A DNA stretch of 64,000 bases from Siphonodentalium dalli (lineage: Eukaryota; Mollusca; Scaphopoda; Gadilida; Siphonodentaliidae): positions 145,295,559 through 145,359,558 of the forward strand of contig CP136066.1 in the NCBI GenBank assembly GCA_032622095.1, read 5' to 3'. The notes beneath the pieces are model-generated. The model had not been told where the DNA came from and searched no databases. It worked only from the letters and a program-made list of their open reading frames with translations. Positions 1 through 11,190 of this stretch are shown one piece after another. The position numbers and the translations under genes were made by a program. Each line of letters opens with the position of its first letter. Position 1 is the first letter of the stretch.

Positions 1-1420
1 GTCAGATTCCCCTCTTCATTCACCCATGTAATTTAAAAAAGTGTTGATCGTATTGGGAAAATAAATAGTGTATACACTGAAACATATTACATGCAGCCAT
101 AGAATTCAGAAAAAAACAGGTATCAGCATACACAAATATAGTCTAGTTCCTCGACGTAATCGTGTTTCCCGGCGAATACCTTATTGATTGAGGACGGGTA
201 CCATGGCTAACAAAAATAGAGAAGGCTTATACTATTCTAAATATGGAGAAAAAAGAGCGTTTCTTCACACATATGCTACGAAATTGTTATGACTTTGACA
301 ATTAACTTCCTTCATAGTATAGAGCTATAAAGCTTGTAGATATGTATGATGAATAACAATATCACAACCACCCACTCAGGGGCGGTTCAAGCTTGCAAGA
401 AAATGGAGGGGCACATATTTATGAAAACATGAGGGATAGCGGAACACATTCACGACATAGTATCACTGATTATACCTATTCGGGCCCATCGAGACGTCAA
501 CATTGCACCCACTGCTGCGTGGACTTTATATGAGCGTTAATTATTGATCTGCATGTATTACTGATAACACTAAAGAGCATTAGTCTCACTTCTGTGGGAA
601 ATATTGAAAACAGCTGGAGGTCCTCTAGGAATTTTTGAAAGAGTACACTGAAAATCTCGTTGACTAAATTCTTACTCAACAATAATACTCAACTGTCCGT
701 AGCTAGTGGAGAATGGTAGATTGGCCGTGTACAGGAACAAAATAAGGAGTCCAGAAGAGTTTTGATAACTTTATATTTTTGTATAAGTCTTTGTCGGTAA
801 GCAGTATGTAAACGGTTATGAAGAGGTGTTGCTGGTAGGAAGGTTTCGGGTGAAGTGTCGTTCTTCCTCTCAAGAACGGGTAGTTAGTTTCTAGTATCGT
901 TGGTATCATGTGTCCATATAAGGTCTGAGATACCATGATACCCTTGTCTATGACGTGTATCATACTATTGTTTACTACAGAATGATACTAGTTTAATCCT
1001 CCCTCACTTATACAATGGTTGCTACCAGTCATAACCTATTAGGTATATGATCTTGTTAATTATGTGTGTACGCTCGTATTCATGGTATATTATATATCTC
1101 TCCCGTACATAGTGCTGACCGCTATACAATTAACCCTATCGATACAATCACTGGGGAAAGGAGAAGTGTGTCCTAGATCCGGGAACACATATAACAATAA
1201 CTACTATCCTATGTACTATCGGACACAACACCAGTGTAAGTATACCACCAAACAACGGTGACCAAAGTGTTGAGTAAACTATTTCAACTCAACGAGTTGA
1301 GTAAATAATTTCCTCAACAATGAAATTAAATCGCACAACAACCGATTTATTTTGCTCAAGAATTGTATGAATATTTAATCAACTTTGACTGAAAATATAG
1401 CTATAATGTTGAACAATAAT
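1..1420. other. No gene recognised; AT-rich non-coding DNA
   Basis: I see no convincing gene here. The open frames are short, lack splice context and resemble nothing known. A 26-base stretch beginning GTTGAGTAAACTATTTC near 1269 is repeated imperfectly just downstream, with CTCAAC at the ends. Confidence 0.5.
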
Positions 1421-1645
1421 CAAGCCTTGAAATAGCGTGTCTGTCATTTGCAGAATGAGGTCCCCAGAGGGTGAATTTAGTTATGCTACCCCGCATAGCG
1501 GGCTAGCATCACCAAATTCACCCTCTGGGGACCTCATTCTGTTTACACCTCAGCAGAATGAGGTCCCCAGAGGGTGAATTTGGTGATGCTAGCCCGCTAT
1601 GGGGACATCATTCTGCAAATGACAGACACACTATTTCAAGGCTTG
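1421..1645. mobile_element. Foldback MITE, family with CAAGCCTTGAAATAG ends
   Basis: The element is almost entirely an inverted repeat. Its left end (CAAGCCTTGAAATAGCGTG) is matched in reverse complement at the right end, with one or two mismatches over more than 40 bases. Inside, the block GAATGAGGTCCCCAGAGGG occurs twice in one orientation and once inverted. Shortened relatives occur at 20919-20985 and 27546-27623. It has no coding capacity, so it would need a transposase from elsewhere. The superfamily is not clear because the target duplication is not obvious. Confidence 0.8.
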
Positions 1646-2007
1646 ACAATAATCAGTTTTCTTAGTTAGGAGGAGTATTTTTGAAACTGAACTGGATATA
1701 TATCCAGAATCAGCGACATAATCAGAATATGAAAATTCGTGAAATTATTGAAATTCCCGATATAGTACCCGATAATGGTCTGTTGAAAGGTATTTAATTA
1801 TTCTGTGATGTAATTTTATTCATACATGTTATGTATGATTCATGTCTCGATTGTCTGTGTTGTCCGTGAAAATAAAACCTCGTCTTCGAAATGTTTACCC
1901 TTTAGTGAGGTGATGAGCTTATGGACTTCTGATATATCTGATAATGGGAAGAAAATCTAGAGCCGTCGTTGCTCCGAAACGTGTATATTATTACCTCATT
2001 TTGATGA

Positions 2008-2386
2008 TTAAAGACATATTATGGACTTGTTCGGGTGCATGAACTACTGATAAATTAGTGCTTGGGCACTATGCTAACTGGAGGAATGTAGCATTCCACT
2101 AAGGATGCCTAAAATCTCAAACAAATCGACCATACCACTTCATAGAAAACATCGTCTGAACTTCGGTCGATTGTAAATATTTACTTCTCGATTCGGGACG
2201 CAACTATCGGCGGTAACCTAACGATAACGATTTTGCCATCGGGGGTCACTGAATTTAATTAATATATAAGAATGACGGTGTGTGTTGTCAATTTGAATAT
2301 AATATTTTTTTTAAATAACTACTTTGAGCAAGATTATTCTCCAGTTCTCTTTTATCACCCTACCGGAGTGTTTCACATCACTTTAA
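2008..2386 (+). mobile_element. TTAA-bounded MITE, family A, copy 1
   Basis: About 379 bp, starting TTAAAGACATATTATGG and ending TTTCACATCACTTTAA. TTAA at each end is the likely target duplication, with short imperfect inverted termini (TTAAAG). A second copy is at 20178-20766 and an inverted one at 53014-53388. The three share internal text such as CTAC/GACCATACCACT and the block around TAAATATTTAC. TTAA targets are used by the piggyBac and Kolobok superfamilies. I cannot assign one from a non-coding derivative. Confidence 0.75.
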
Positions 2387-2410
2387 AACGAAGAGAAAGG
2401 GGTGCGTGAA

Positions 2411-2672
2411 GTTTGTCATCTTCGGTTTAAACCTGGTCTACATACACCTCTATATATGTTTAAATCACCGTTTGACAGCAAAATCCGTTATTTAAACCCG
2501 AGACCGCATTCGTCATCTCTTGTTTAAACCTGATCCAGCCAGACCCATGGTTTAGCAATAGCGTCTTTATACCGTTCAGCTAAATCGTCGTAATTTCATA
2601 ATGCGGACCGTTGGAATTTTATAAGCGAGAAACGCTCACACCTGTAAATTGCGACAATAATTTGCGATTTAT
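2411..2672. repeat. Left 262-bp direct repeat flanking the LINE
   Basis: Begins GTTTGTCATCTTCGGTTTAA and ends AATTTGCGATTTAT. The same 262 bases recur at 8004-8265. By eye I find no mismatch. It lacks TG...CA ends, a primer site or LTR signals, and the element between is a LINE, so I read it as an exceptionally long target-site duplication rather than an LTR. Confidence 0.85.
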
Positions 2673-2690
2673 ATATATATCTTTATTGTC
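2673..2690 (-). terminator. LINE 3' end: AATAAA and AT-repeat tail
   Basis: Read on the - strand this is GGACAATAAAG followed by (AT)n, then the flanking repeat. A polyadenylation signal immediately before a simple-repeat tail is typical of LINE 3' ends and fixes the element boundary. Confidence 0.7.
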
Positions 2691-3063
2691 CTCCATTGGT
2701 GGAGAGTTGTTATATAATATAAATACAGTTTATCACAGTAGCATCACAAAAGCAAACATATATACAAGTACTGACATGAACAAAATGTTACATAATAATA
2801 AGGAAATATCCAAAATATTTACAGTTAGTTTTGGCACGCACAAAATGCGAAGTCACACATGTATACCGCAATCACGCAGAGACATCCACTAACATTGACA
2901 CATATACACCTGGTATACCCAGCATCACACACATTCTCTCACACTCTCTCATACAAACACGCGCACACACACGAACGCACACACATGTTGTCCACTCAGA
3001 CAAACATTCACACAAAAGAACAGATGAGAGAACACTACATGCACTAGCTGCTTCTATTGGTAG

Positions 3064-6000
3064 TTATACATCAAGTGGTTGTTGATCAGGTATAATGGTA
3101 TCCGAATAACGACCATCATGTTGAAGGTGGAAGCAATACCATAGTTTTATGCTCGATTTTGCAAAGAATCGCAAGACGAAATGAAAAGAGTTAGTTCCAT
3201 CTTCAAGAACTTCAGATGGAACTTTTCCCAAAAATACTGCTAGTTGCGAGCACTTAGGTAGGGAATCTAGGAATATGAAGACGTTTATTCCGAATGTGTT
3301 GATGATATCATACCAAATTGCGTTGCGTGCACTTGCAATAGATGCACATTCTATTAATACATGATTAATTAAGCACTGGTATAGCTTGTTACAAAATTTA
3401 CAACACCCACTATCACCGTAGGCTGTGTGAGCTATCAACCGGACAAGAAAGAGATAAGTGAATTACTCCTCCGGATATAGCCTACACGTTCGCCATATGA
3501 GTGAAGACGTCAGAGAGGCTTGCATTAGCCCATATTGTCTTAAGTTATTTTCTGCAGTTATGGAAGATCTCCACCGTTCGTCGTCTGATTTGTGTACTTC
3601 AGTTTTCACGGTATGTTTCCACGACTCTTTAGATGGAAAGATGCCAGTCTGTGCAAAGACTGCGAGGTACTCGTGTAAGTTGTATTTATGTAAAACATGG
3701 ACTATATCTGCAATGAATGATTTCTGATTACAACATAATTCAATAATATAACTGTGCAATCTCATCAGGAATAACATTTTGGCAGTTTTACAAACATCAA
3801 GCCTACACAAGGTAGCAAATAGACTCAGCTTTCTTTTGTCAATGAATGATGTAAGTTCACTGCAACCTACAAGACCCTGTACAATGCATGTGCGAGTATG
3901 TGCCGGAAAACCTTGCATATTTTTGAGACAGAAGCGGTGAGCCTTTTCGAGAAAGGTATAATCAGTATTAGACAAGCCACACATTAGCTCGCTACCGTAC
4001 AGGGCCTTGGGGATCACAATTGACTTATATATTTTAAGACAGCTGTCTGGAGTTATGCCTCCAGCATAAACACCTGCATTCGTCAAGGATAGATAGGTCC
4101 CTCTAAGTTTTGTGCAAACACTGTTGACCAGTTTAGAATTGAAGCTAAATTTTTCTATATTGATGCCCAAGTGTTTTCCAGAGGAGACTTCTTCGATAAT
4201 GGTATTGCCAAATTGCCATGAACGCTGAGCTTTCGCAAATTCTTTTTGCGATTCATTAAATACTATTATGAAAGTTTTCGACGAGTTATATAAGTATCTC
4301 CATTTTGTACTATACTTCAGACATATAGAACATAGTGTAGTAAGTCCAGTTTCAGATAATGACAGCAAGGCCATGTCATCTGCCTGTACTGGCGATGTGC
4401 AGTTTATTCCATTCAGATGAAGTCCACAGGAAGAATTTGTAAGATCTTCAATTAGATCGTCCACATATATCATATATAATAGAGGCGATAGAATTGACCC
4501 TTGTCTGGCTCCCTGTAGGATATCGAACCAGTTGGATGTAGATTGCCTATATTTCACACAACATTTTATACCAGATAAGAGCGATTTGAATACATGCCAC
4601 ATTTGGCCGTCAAAGCCCCTCTTGTGCAGTTTCAACAGCAATCCATTTAGCCACACAGAATCAAAAGCCTTACGTACGTCTAAAAAACAAGAGAATAATT
4701 TACTATGTGATTCTTTGGTATACGTTATACACTCCTGTAGTAAATAGGATGTTGCCATGCAACTAACACCACGTTGGAATCCATGCTGTAGTGAATTGAC
4801 TGTTATTAGTGTTGGTGTGTATGTTTGCATGCGCACAAGAAGGACTTTTTCAAATAATTTATATAACGAAGGCATAATGGTGATAGGTCTGTAACTATCA
4901 AATGCATGCATGGGCTTCTTGCCACCCTTGTACAAAGAAATCATTACTCCTTTCTTTGCACTCTCAGGTACATGTGCATATTGAAGCATTTTACTGTACA
5001 TATAACAGAGTCTGTGCATGAGTGGCGAGCCACTATATAAGATGTGCTCATTGGCTATTAAGTCATATCCCATTGCCTTATTTTTATTGAGCTTTGGGAT
5101 AATATTGGTCAGCTCCGATTCAGTAATGGGATTGCAAAGAACACCGTCTACAATATTTGTTGATTTTGATTTTTCCTGCGAAGATACGAAATTGTTGACA
5201 AATTCAAAATGGACTGGGTCAAAACTCTCATCTTGCATGGGAAGAAACAAGTTTGCGTAATATGAGCCCCATGCATTTGATATGTCGCAATTGCTGCGGA
5301 GCGTTTCTCCGTTATGTATGAAGTGCGGAGATGAAAGAGTATTGCGCATTTTGCGTTTTGCATTAAAAATGCGGAAAAATGAATCCTGATCAACTTCTGC
5401 GCATTTGTCAATTTCTGCATCACGTTCGCGCATGAATTTTTCTGACTGTTTACGATGTTCTCGTCTGAATTCGCGCTTGGCCTCTTTATATTGAATGAAG
5501 GAATTAGATGATTCGTCACGAGGCCGACCTTCAGCTATCCACGTTCTGCGACAAGAGCGCATGCTATAGTGAGTAGCTTTCAACGTATCGTTCCAGTATG
5601 GTTTCACGTGACTTCTGAATTTTATTTTTGGGACGACTTTTGAGGCGTTATTAAGGGCAGAGATTATTGCGTCATAATAGTGATCCAAAGAAGTTATATC
5701 GGTGATTTCAAATTTAGGGCAGTTATTTTCTACATCGGTTGAGAATGTTTCAGCGAGGGATGAATTTGAGCACAGAGCTGACCATTTCATTTTGAATGAA
5801 CACATATTATGTGACGAATAGCTCACTGGAGCACACACCGATTCATCCATATGCAATACAATTGGTCGATGTGTAGATACGTCAATACTTTCATCAATTA
5901 GAATGTCTACCATTTGTATTTTATATTCCATAGACGTATGCATGAGGAAATGATCAATTATTGACCCCGATTCGGGCGACATAGGAGGAACGAAGGTTTT

Positions 6001-6609
6001 CACAGGAGTTGCTTTGAACGTGTTTTCAATCGGAGAGAAGACACCTTTGTCGTTATAGAGGTACGAGAGAGCGACACTTCGTGGATTTGCTCTTAGTGAG
6101 TTAGCATTGAAATCACCCATAACAACAACAGTTCCAAGTGGGCGATACGAGTCAAATATATTGGTAACTTTCTGCATATAATTGGAAAAGAGATCATGTG
6201 AATGGTTGGATGAGGGAAGATATACTTGGAAAATATAATAAAAATTCCCTTCACCAGCATGCACCTGAATGCCAATTATACGGTCGTCGGATGTATCTAT
6301 AATTGAGACAACATTGTTCCAGCGCTTGTGCCAAAATAAAGCGACTCCAGCTTTCGGTCGACCTCTTTTATTTACGCCGACCATGGACGCATCACACACT
6401 GTATGAGAAATGTAATATTGGGATAAGTACTGCATAAATGATGAGTTTGAATCTCGCAGCCAGTGTTCTGATACACCGCATATATCAATGTTCTGGTTGT
6501 CCAAGATCTTTGATAGATATGATGAAGAAGAGAAAATACCAGTTGCATTCCACGACATGAGCGTAATCATGATGAAAATATATATAGTTAGTGACCTGAG
6601 AATCGTCAT
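3064..6609 (-). CDS. LINE ORF2: APE endonuclease and reverse transcriptase, one in-frame stop
   Basis: ORF2 would cut target DNA and copy the element RNA by target-primed reverse transcription. The N-terminal third is an exonuclease-endonuclease-phosphatase domain: SWNATGI (Asn), SEHWL (Glu), VVMGDFNAN (Asp/Asn) and STHRPI (His) are visible. The RT domain follows, with YRPITIMPSLYKLFEK, FLDVRKAFDSVW, GARQGSILSPLLY and the catalytic box VQADDMALL, where Q replaces the usual Y/F. The frame runs 1048 codons from Met to a TAA at 3463-3465. It then stays open in the same frame to 3064, adding a Cys/His motif (CKFCNK...INHVLIEC) normally found at LINE C-termini. One nonsense change therefore separates this copy from a protein of about 1180 residues. 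Read-through is possible but unproven. Confidence 0.9.
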
Positions 6610-6648
6610 ACTGTTGATGAGCGAACGCTTGTTTGAGAGGGACGTAAA

Positions 6649-7983
6649 TTAGCCCCAGTGAGATCTGACACTATCGTTAGGTCCAGATCGTGATACATCC
6701 AGGCTTGGAGTGTCCAGACGAACACAAATGGCTCCATCGGGCCAGAAATCTCTGTCGAGTACAATTGCTGAGTGCTCATGGAAAATATTCAATCTAGCGT
6801 ATGAATCTTCACCATCTCCGGAGAACAGTCTAACAACTGAGAAATTGATCCTACTGTCGTGTAAATATTTTTCAATGCTAGATTGAGTGATTTCATTTCC
6901 GAATTTTGACAGGATGAAACGTTCTGTTTTAATAGGAAATTTAGAACTGTATTTGGACTTGCGAAATGCTCGGTGACTATTAGATCTACGGTCATATTGG
7001 TCAGCTGTTCTGTCGTGATTGCGTTGGTAGTTTTGGTCTCGTTGTTGGCGGGATTGACCTCTGAATGGTGAATAACGTCTGTCACTGTAGTCAGGGCAGT
7101 ATCGCCTCTCTGAAGGATGAGAATTATTATACCGGTCTCTAGAATAATGCCGTTCGCGTGATTGGTTCAGTGGATGAGAACTTTGTCTTGGCTGAGATGT
7201 TCGTTGTGAACGAGAATGTTGTCGAGAGTGATGACGACGATGCTGTGACATAGAACGAGAACGAGAGCGCTGGCGCGAACTACCATTTGAGCGAGAACGG
7301 TAACGAAGCTCATTCGACGTGCGACGTTGTTGGATTTCTTCATCGACTGCTTGGTCGAGATTTGATTCGACATCGGCCGATTTAATAGAGATATCGTGGA
7401 ATGATTGTCCGACATTTGACTCGATATCAGCAACGTTAACAGAATGTTCATGTACACCATCGATTTTGGTAGACGTGGACTGGACATCATCATCAGTACG
7501 CTGGTATGTTGAGTGCATTCTCTCTCGGAGCTCGTCGAAGAATGTCCCCATTGTAGATTTTATGAATTTGACACATTCTGCGGTACATGAAGAGTTATCA
7601 CAAGAGTTATCACATTTGGGTTTATTTTCAGAAATAATATTTACTTTTTTCTCTAAAACTCCAATGCATCCTGTATTATAATTTATCCTGACCCATTCCT
7701 TCTCAAACCTCTCAATCACGTGAGAGAAATCCTGGCGCATCAATTTGAAATCGGATTTAATATGGTTAGCATCATTCAAAGTGTCATCTTGGATTTGTTC
7801 GATTTTAGTTTTATTAATATGTATTGCTCTCTTCATCTCAGCGAGATCCGTTTCGATTATTTTGACCCTGGCGTCTAAGCCGCAAATATTTCCTTGGATA
7901 AGCGGTACGTCGACATTTATTGTTTTATTTATAACAGAATTCCATTCCTTGAGGACACTTAACTCCACTTTAATAGCATTCAT
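6649..7983 (-). CDS. LINE ORF1: coiled coil, SR-rich linker, RRM-like C-terminus
   Basis: A 444-residue ORF1, probably the RNA-binding chaperone of the LINE ribonucleoprotein. Residues 1-130 are heptad-rich and look like a coiled coil. A Cys cluster (CDNSCDNSSC) follows near 135. Residues about 225-345 are very rich in Ser, Arg and Gln (RSRSNGSSRQRSRSRSMSQ), like SR splicing proteins. The C-terminal 100 residues (RFILSKFGNEITQSSIEKY ... RDFWPDGAICVR) match the pattern of the small RRM-type fold with a WP-G motif seen at the end of many LINE ORF1 proteins. It has no stops or frameshifts. It lies 39 bases upstream of ORF2 on the same strand. The start is the first Met, but the frame is open a little further upstream. 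Confidence 0.82.
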   Translation of the reverse strand: MNAIKVELSVLKEWNSVINKTINVDVPLIQGNICGLDARVKIIETDLAEMKRAIHINKTKIEQIQDDTLNDANHIKSDFKLMRQDFSHVIERFEKEWVRINYNTGCIGVLEKKVNIISENKPKCDNSCDNSSCTAECVKFIKSTMGTFFDELRERMHSTYQRTDDDVQSTSTKIDGVHEHSVNVADIESNVGQSFHDISIKSADVESNLDQAVDEEIQQRRTSNELRYRSRSNGSSRQRSRSRSMSQHRRHHSRQHSRSQRTSQPRQSSHPLNQSRERHYSRDRYNNSHPSERRYCPDYSDRRYSPFRGQSRQQRDQNYQRNHDRTADQYDRRSNSHRAFRKSKYSSKFPIKTERFILSKFGNEITQSSIEKYLHDSRINFSVVRLFSGDGEDSYARLNIFHEHSAIVLDRDFWPDGAICVRLDTPSLDVSRSGPNDSVRSHWG

Positions 7984-8003
7984 TGAATTCAGAATAGTGT
8001 TGA

Positions 8004-8265
8004 GTTTGTCATCTTCGGTTTAAACCTGGTCTACATACACCTCTATATATGTTTAAATCACCGTTTGACAGCAAAATCCGTTATTTAAACCCGAGACCGC
8101 ATTCGTCATCTCTTGTTTAAACCTGATCCAGCCAGACCCATGGTTTAGCAATAGCGTCTTTATACCGTTCAGCTAAATCGTCGTAATTTCATAATGCGGA
8201 CCGTTGGAATTTTATAAGCGAGAAACGCTCACACCTGTAAATTGCGACAATAATTTGCGATTTAT
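8004..8265. repeat. Right 262-bp direct repeat flanking the LINE
   Basis: Partner of 2411-2672, apparently identical over all 262 bases. It abuts the LINE 5' end. The unduplicated DNA to its right (8266-8700) holds related and partly inverted GTTTAAACC/GGTTTAAT-type segments. The LINE therefore seems to have landed in an older foldback repeat. Confidence 0.85.
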
Positions 8266-9853
8266 GACCTTAAACCGGCAACTAAAACATATTATTCGAC
8301 AGTCCAGCTAAACCGGGTTTATGCATGGAAACTATATATAGACCTGAGATGACGAATCTGTCTTTTCTGCCTGGATGGCGGTTTACGTGGGTGGAAATGT
8401 TCATGATCTTGATGAACGACCTGTCTATAAGGTGAGGCGGCATGGTATTATCATGTGATAGTTGATTAATTCTCATCCGAGCATTGTTATAAACGTGCGC
8501 TTGTTCGCCTTAATTGAGGGCGTGCCAATAACCATTATGCCGACCGACTTAGACCGGTTTGGCTGGACAGTCAATGTAGATTTAATCCAGGTTTTAATTC
8601 GGGTGATTAAACTGGAGATGGCGAATCAGGCCATATCTACTCGTACAAATGTGACCTTTTTTCGATACCGGGACAAATGCGAATATTATTAGGTGTATTT
8701 TGGAGCGCAAACAGCCATGTTGCTTTAAGTTAGCTGCTTCTTGCAATCGGTATCGCTACATTGTCGGGTCAGGTTGGATACATGTAGGTGTGTCTGTTTG
8801 TTAAGTTGGCGAAATAGAGCGGTCCATTTACTTATGCGAGGAATTGAAGTTCAATTCAAGATTAAAAGGGACTCGTATCAACTATTGGAGTGATTAACTT
8901 CTACCTTCTCGGTGACACGTTCTAAGACAGTGAAACTCAATCTACATGTATGGTTGAGTATTTTCACAACTGTTATCAATGAGTCACCCGAACAACAGAT
9001 GGAATATGTACGCGACAGAAAAAACATACTTAAGTATTTGGAAAATTCGGGTCCCGACCTCTCTTCGGGATGGAATACCAAAGAGCGTTTCTTATTTGTC
9101 TATACCTGGTATAGTAACAATTAAAGGGCGTTTACAAGTCTCATTTATGTATGAAAAATTGAAAACTGCTTGGAAATTACTACGACTTTTGCAAATTTTA
9201 TTCCGAGTACATAACGCCTGCAGATTGGTATTTCGTGTATGTATCGACCTTCACCCCATGGGCTGGTGGGTAACCGAGATAGTTGACCCACCTTTATATG
9301 AGAAATCGATTGAAAAAAAATAAAAATCTTATATCCCTTAATGTGACCAAAGTCCAAGCAGAACGTGGGCGACGTTGCAGGGAACTTTGCCCGCACCCAT
9401 AAACAACAATGACCGCGCAATTTAACTGGGGCTATCTCAAGCCGTTAATAAAATTCAAGGGCCTAGTGCCATAATCATGTGCAAACACACTTGACGTGTT
9501 TTATCCAGAAATTGATTTACGGCCGGGGAGTAAGGAATTCCGCTGATGCACGTGGTGTATACACGGGACCTAAATAGGGTAGATTAAATGCACGTGCAAT
9601 TGTTGACACAAACTAAGCATTAACACAAGATTTGTTTATGATAATAAAGGAGAGAAAAAAAATAGTTTGACGTATAATATCTCAACAAATGAGTCCATGC
9701 ATACCATGCATTATATATATATTTATAGTTCCAAGCGCATATCAACGAAAAAGGACTTTTCCAAATCCTTCATTTTCAATTTTTATTACAGTGGGACTAT
9801 CTTTTTTTCGACACCATTCATATCGCATGAATATATGCACAAAAGACTGTAAT
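8266..9853. other. No gene recognised; rest of LINE target and unique DNA
   Basis: The first 430 bases continue the degenerate GTTTAAAC-rich foldback in which the LINE sits. For example, GATTAAACTGGAGATGGCGA near 8607 is an inverted relative of the segment at 2513-2535. The remainder has only short open frames without splice sites or recognisable peptides. Confidence 0.5.
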
Positions 9854-10172
9854 TTAAAGGGGTACTGTACAATAAATCCGGCCATGTATGGGACCATCTA
9901 CTTTTTTACTCAACAGAATATATGCGACAAATGAATGCCTTTGAGTCATGGATTAGTGCAAAAATACACCGCGTCTTCTATAACGATGCCAAAAAAACAT
10001 GGTAATTATAACAAAAATGAATTTATGACCTCAACCATTTATTCATTTTAATTTTAATTTTATAGAGCACATGAGTGTATTTTGCACCATGGCTCAGATC
10101 CATTCATTTGTTCCATATATTATGTTGAGTATAAAAGGAGATGGTCCCATAAAAAGTGCAGCTCCCCTTTAA
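9854..10172. mobile_element. TTAA-bounded MITE, family B
   Basis: About 319 bp. The left end TTAAAGGGGTACTGTAC...TATGGGACCATCTACTTTT is mirrored at the right end, which in reverse complement reads TTAAAGGGGAGCTGCAC...TATGGGACCATCTCCTTTT. TTAA flanks both ends. It is non-coding, with no second copy in this window. Confidence 0.75.
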
Positions 10173-10344
10173 TGAGTGAAGAATGCAACAAGAAAGAAAA
10201 AAACCCAAACATTACAACACAAGGCCGCATGTGCACCCAGTATTTTATTGATAATAAATTATTGTTATTTTAAATCGAATATCTGATATCAGGGCGTTAT
10301 TTGAAAGTCTGTATCTGCAGTGCAGAGCCATCGTATGAAGGTAC

Positions 10345-10370
10345 TTGTCGTCTATAGGCATAGACGACAA
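10345..10370. other. Perfect 11-bp stem hairpin
   Basis: TTGTCGTCTAT, a 4-base loop, then ATAGACGACAA. It is isolated from any visible transposon end. It could be a relic or a dyad binding site; no function can be inferred. Confidence 0.5.
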
Positions 10371-11190
10371 CTGCATGGGGGCAAGTGCTCTGAAACTGCG
10401 TGCATTCGAAATGACGATAGCCTATAGAAATCAAATAATAACCATTTATACGTCTATTTGAGAAATACACATAACGTATTGATCAAGCTGACAAAAGCTG
10501 TACTTCTGTGGGCCCGTGGGAACTTGTAATATTCTTCGTTTGTGTCACTCTGTTTATAACGGTTTGTATTCAAAATCGGTCGAATAGTTTTTTCGATTCT
10601 CCCAAACTATTCATCAATACCTATATTCTGGCATGTTGGAACGCGTTTAATTGATATGGGCTGTCGATCAATCATATAGCCTTATAATTAGAGAATACAG
10701 CTGACTGTCTCCGGGTGAATATACCAGGCCGGGGTCACACGGGTAGATGTCGAGTATAAGAGTTCATGACACAGGAATGTGACTATACAGAGTCTTCTCT
10801 TTGGTGTATAACTATATAGATCATACAAGAACTACGCATTTTAGTAATCTACTGACTCCCCACTTATGGATCTACCCCCACCCACTCAACCACCAGTCCT
10901 CTATTATCTTGATCTACCGGATGTACTGCCCTCCCGAGTAGCTGACTAACACTTGACTAACATATATATGTAATAAAATACCTCTTTACACAAAACCCTG
11001 CTCCGACATTAGTTAAATCTAATAAAGTATCACACAAACTCCACCAAATGTCATAGCTACCAAATCAACCATAACCCATATAGCAATGTGCTCTGGAAGG
11101 CACTAGACCAAAATCACAAAATCATGCATGTAAGTATGTTAAACTGTCATCCTGTAAACAGTTTTACCTTAATCATTAATTACCTTAGGG
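10371..11190. other. No gene recognised
   Basis: AT-rich DNA with short open frames only. I see no splice-bounded exon, RNA gene or repeat structure. Confidence 0.45.

Larger units (their letters stand above)
2673..8003 (-). mobile_element. Near-intact APE-type non-LTR retrotransposon (LINE)
   Basis: A two-ORF LINE on the - strand: ORF1 (7983-6649), a 39-base gap, then ORF2 (6609-3064). A 3' untranslated region of about 390 bases follows, ending with AATAAA (complement of 2682-2687) and a short (AT)n tail that meets the left direct repeat exactly. The 5' end meets the right direct repeat only 20 bases before the ORF1 ATG. The ORF1 frame stays open into the repeat, so a modest 5' truncation cannot be excluded. 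Identical flanks and only one visible disabling change suggest a very recent insertion. I do not assign the LINE clade. Its QADD catalytic box and SR-rich ORF1 are distinctive. Confidence 0.88.

Noticed and set aside
2900-3010. CA-rich microsatellite as a separate feature
   Set aside because: It is part of the LINE 3' untranslated region and only irregularly repetitive.
7319-7681. 120-codon + strand ORF
   Set aside because: Antisense of LINE ORF1.
2411-8265. 262-bp flanking repeats read as LTRs of a retrovirus-like element
   Set aside because: No TG...CA ends, no primer-binding site or polypurine tract, and the interior encodes APE endonuclease and LINE-type RT with an AATAAA-(AT)n tail.
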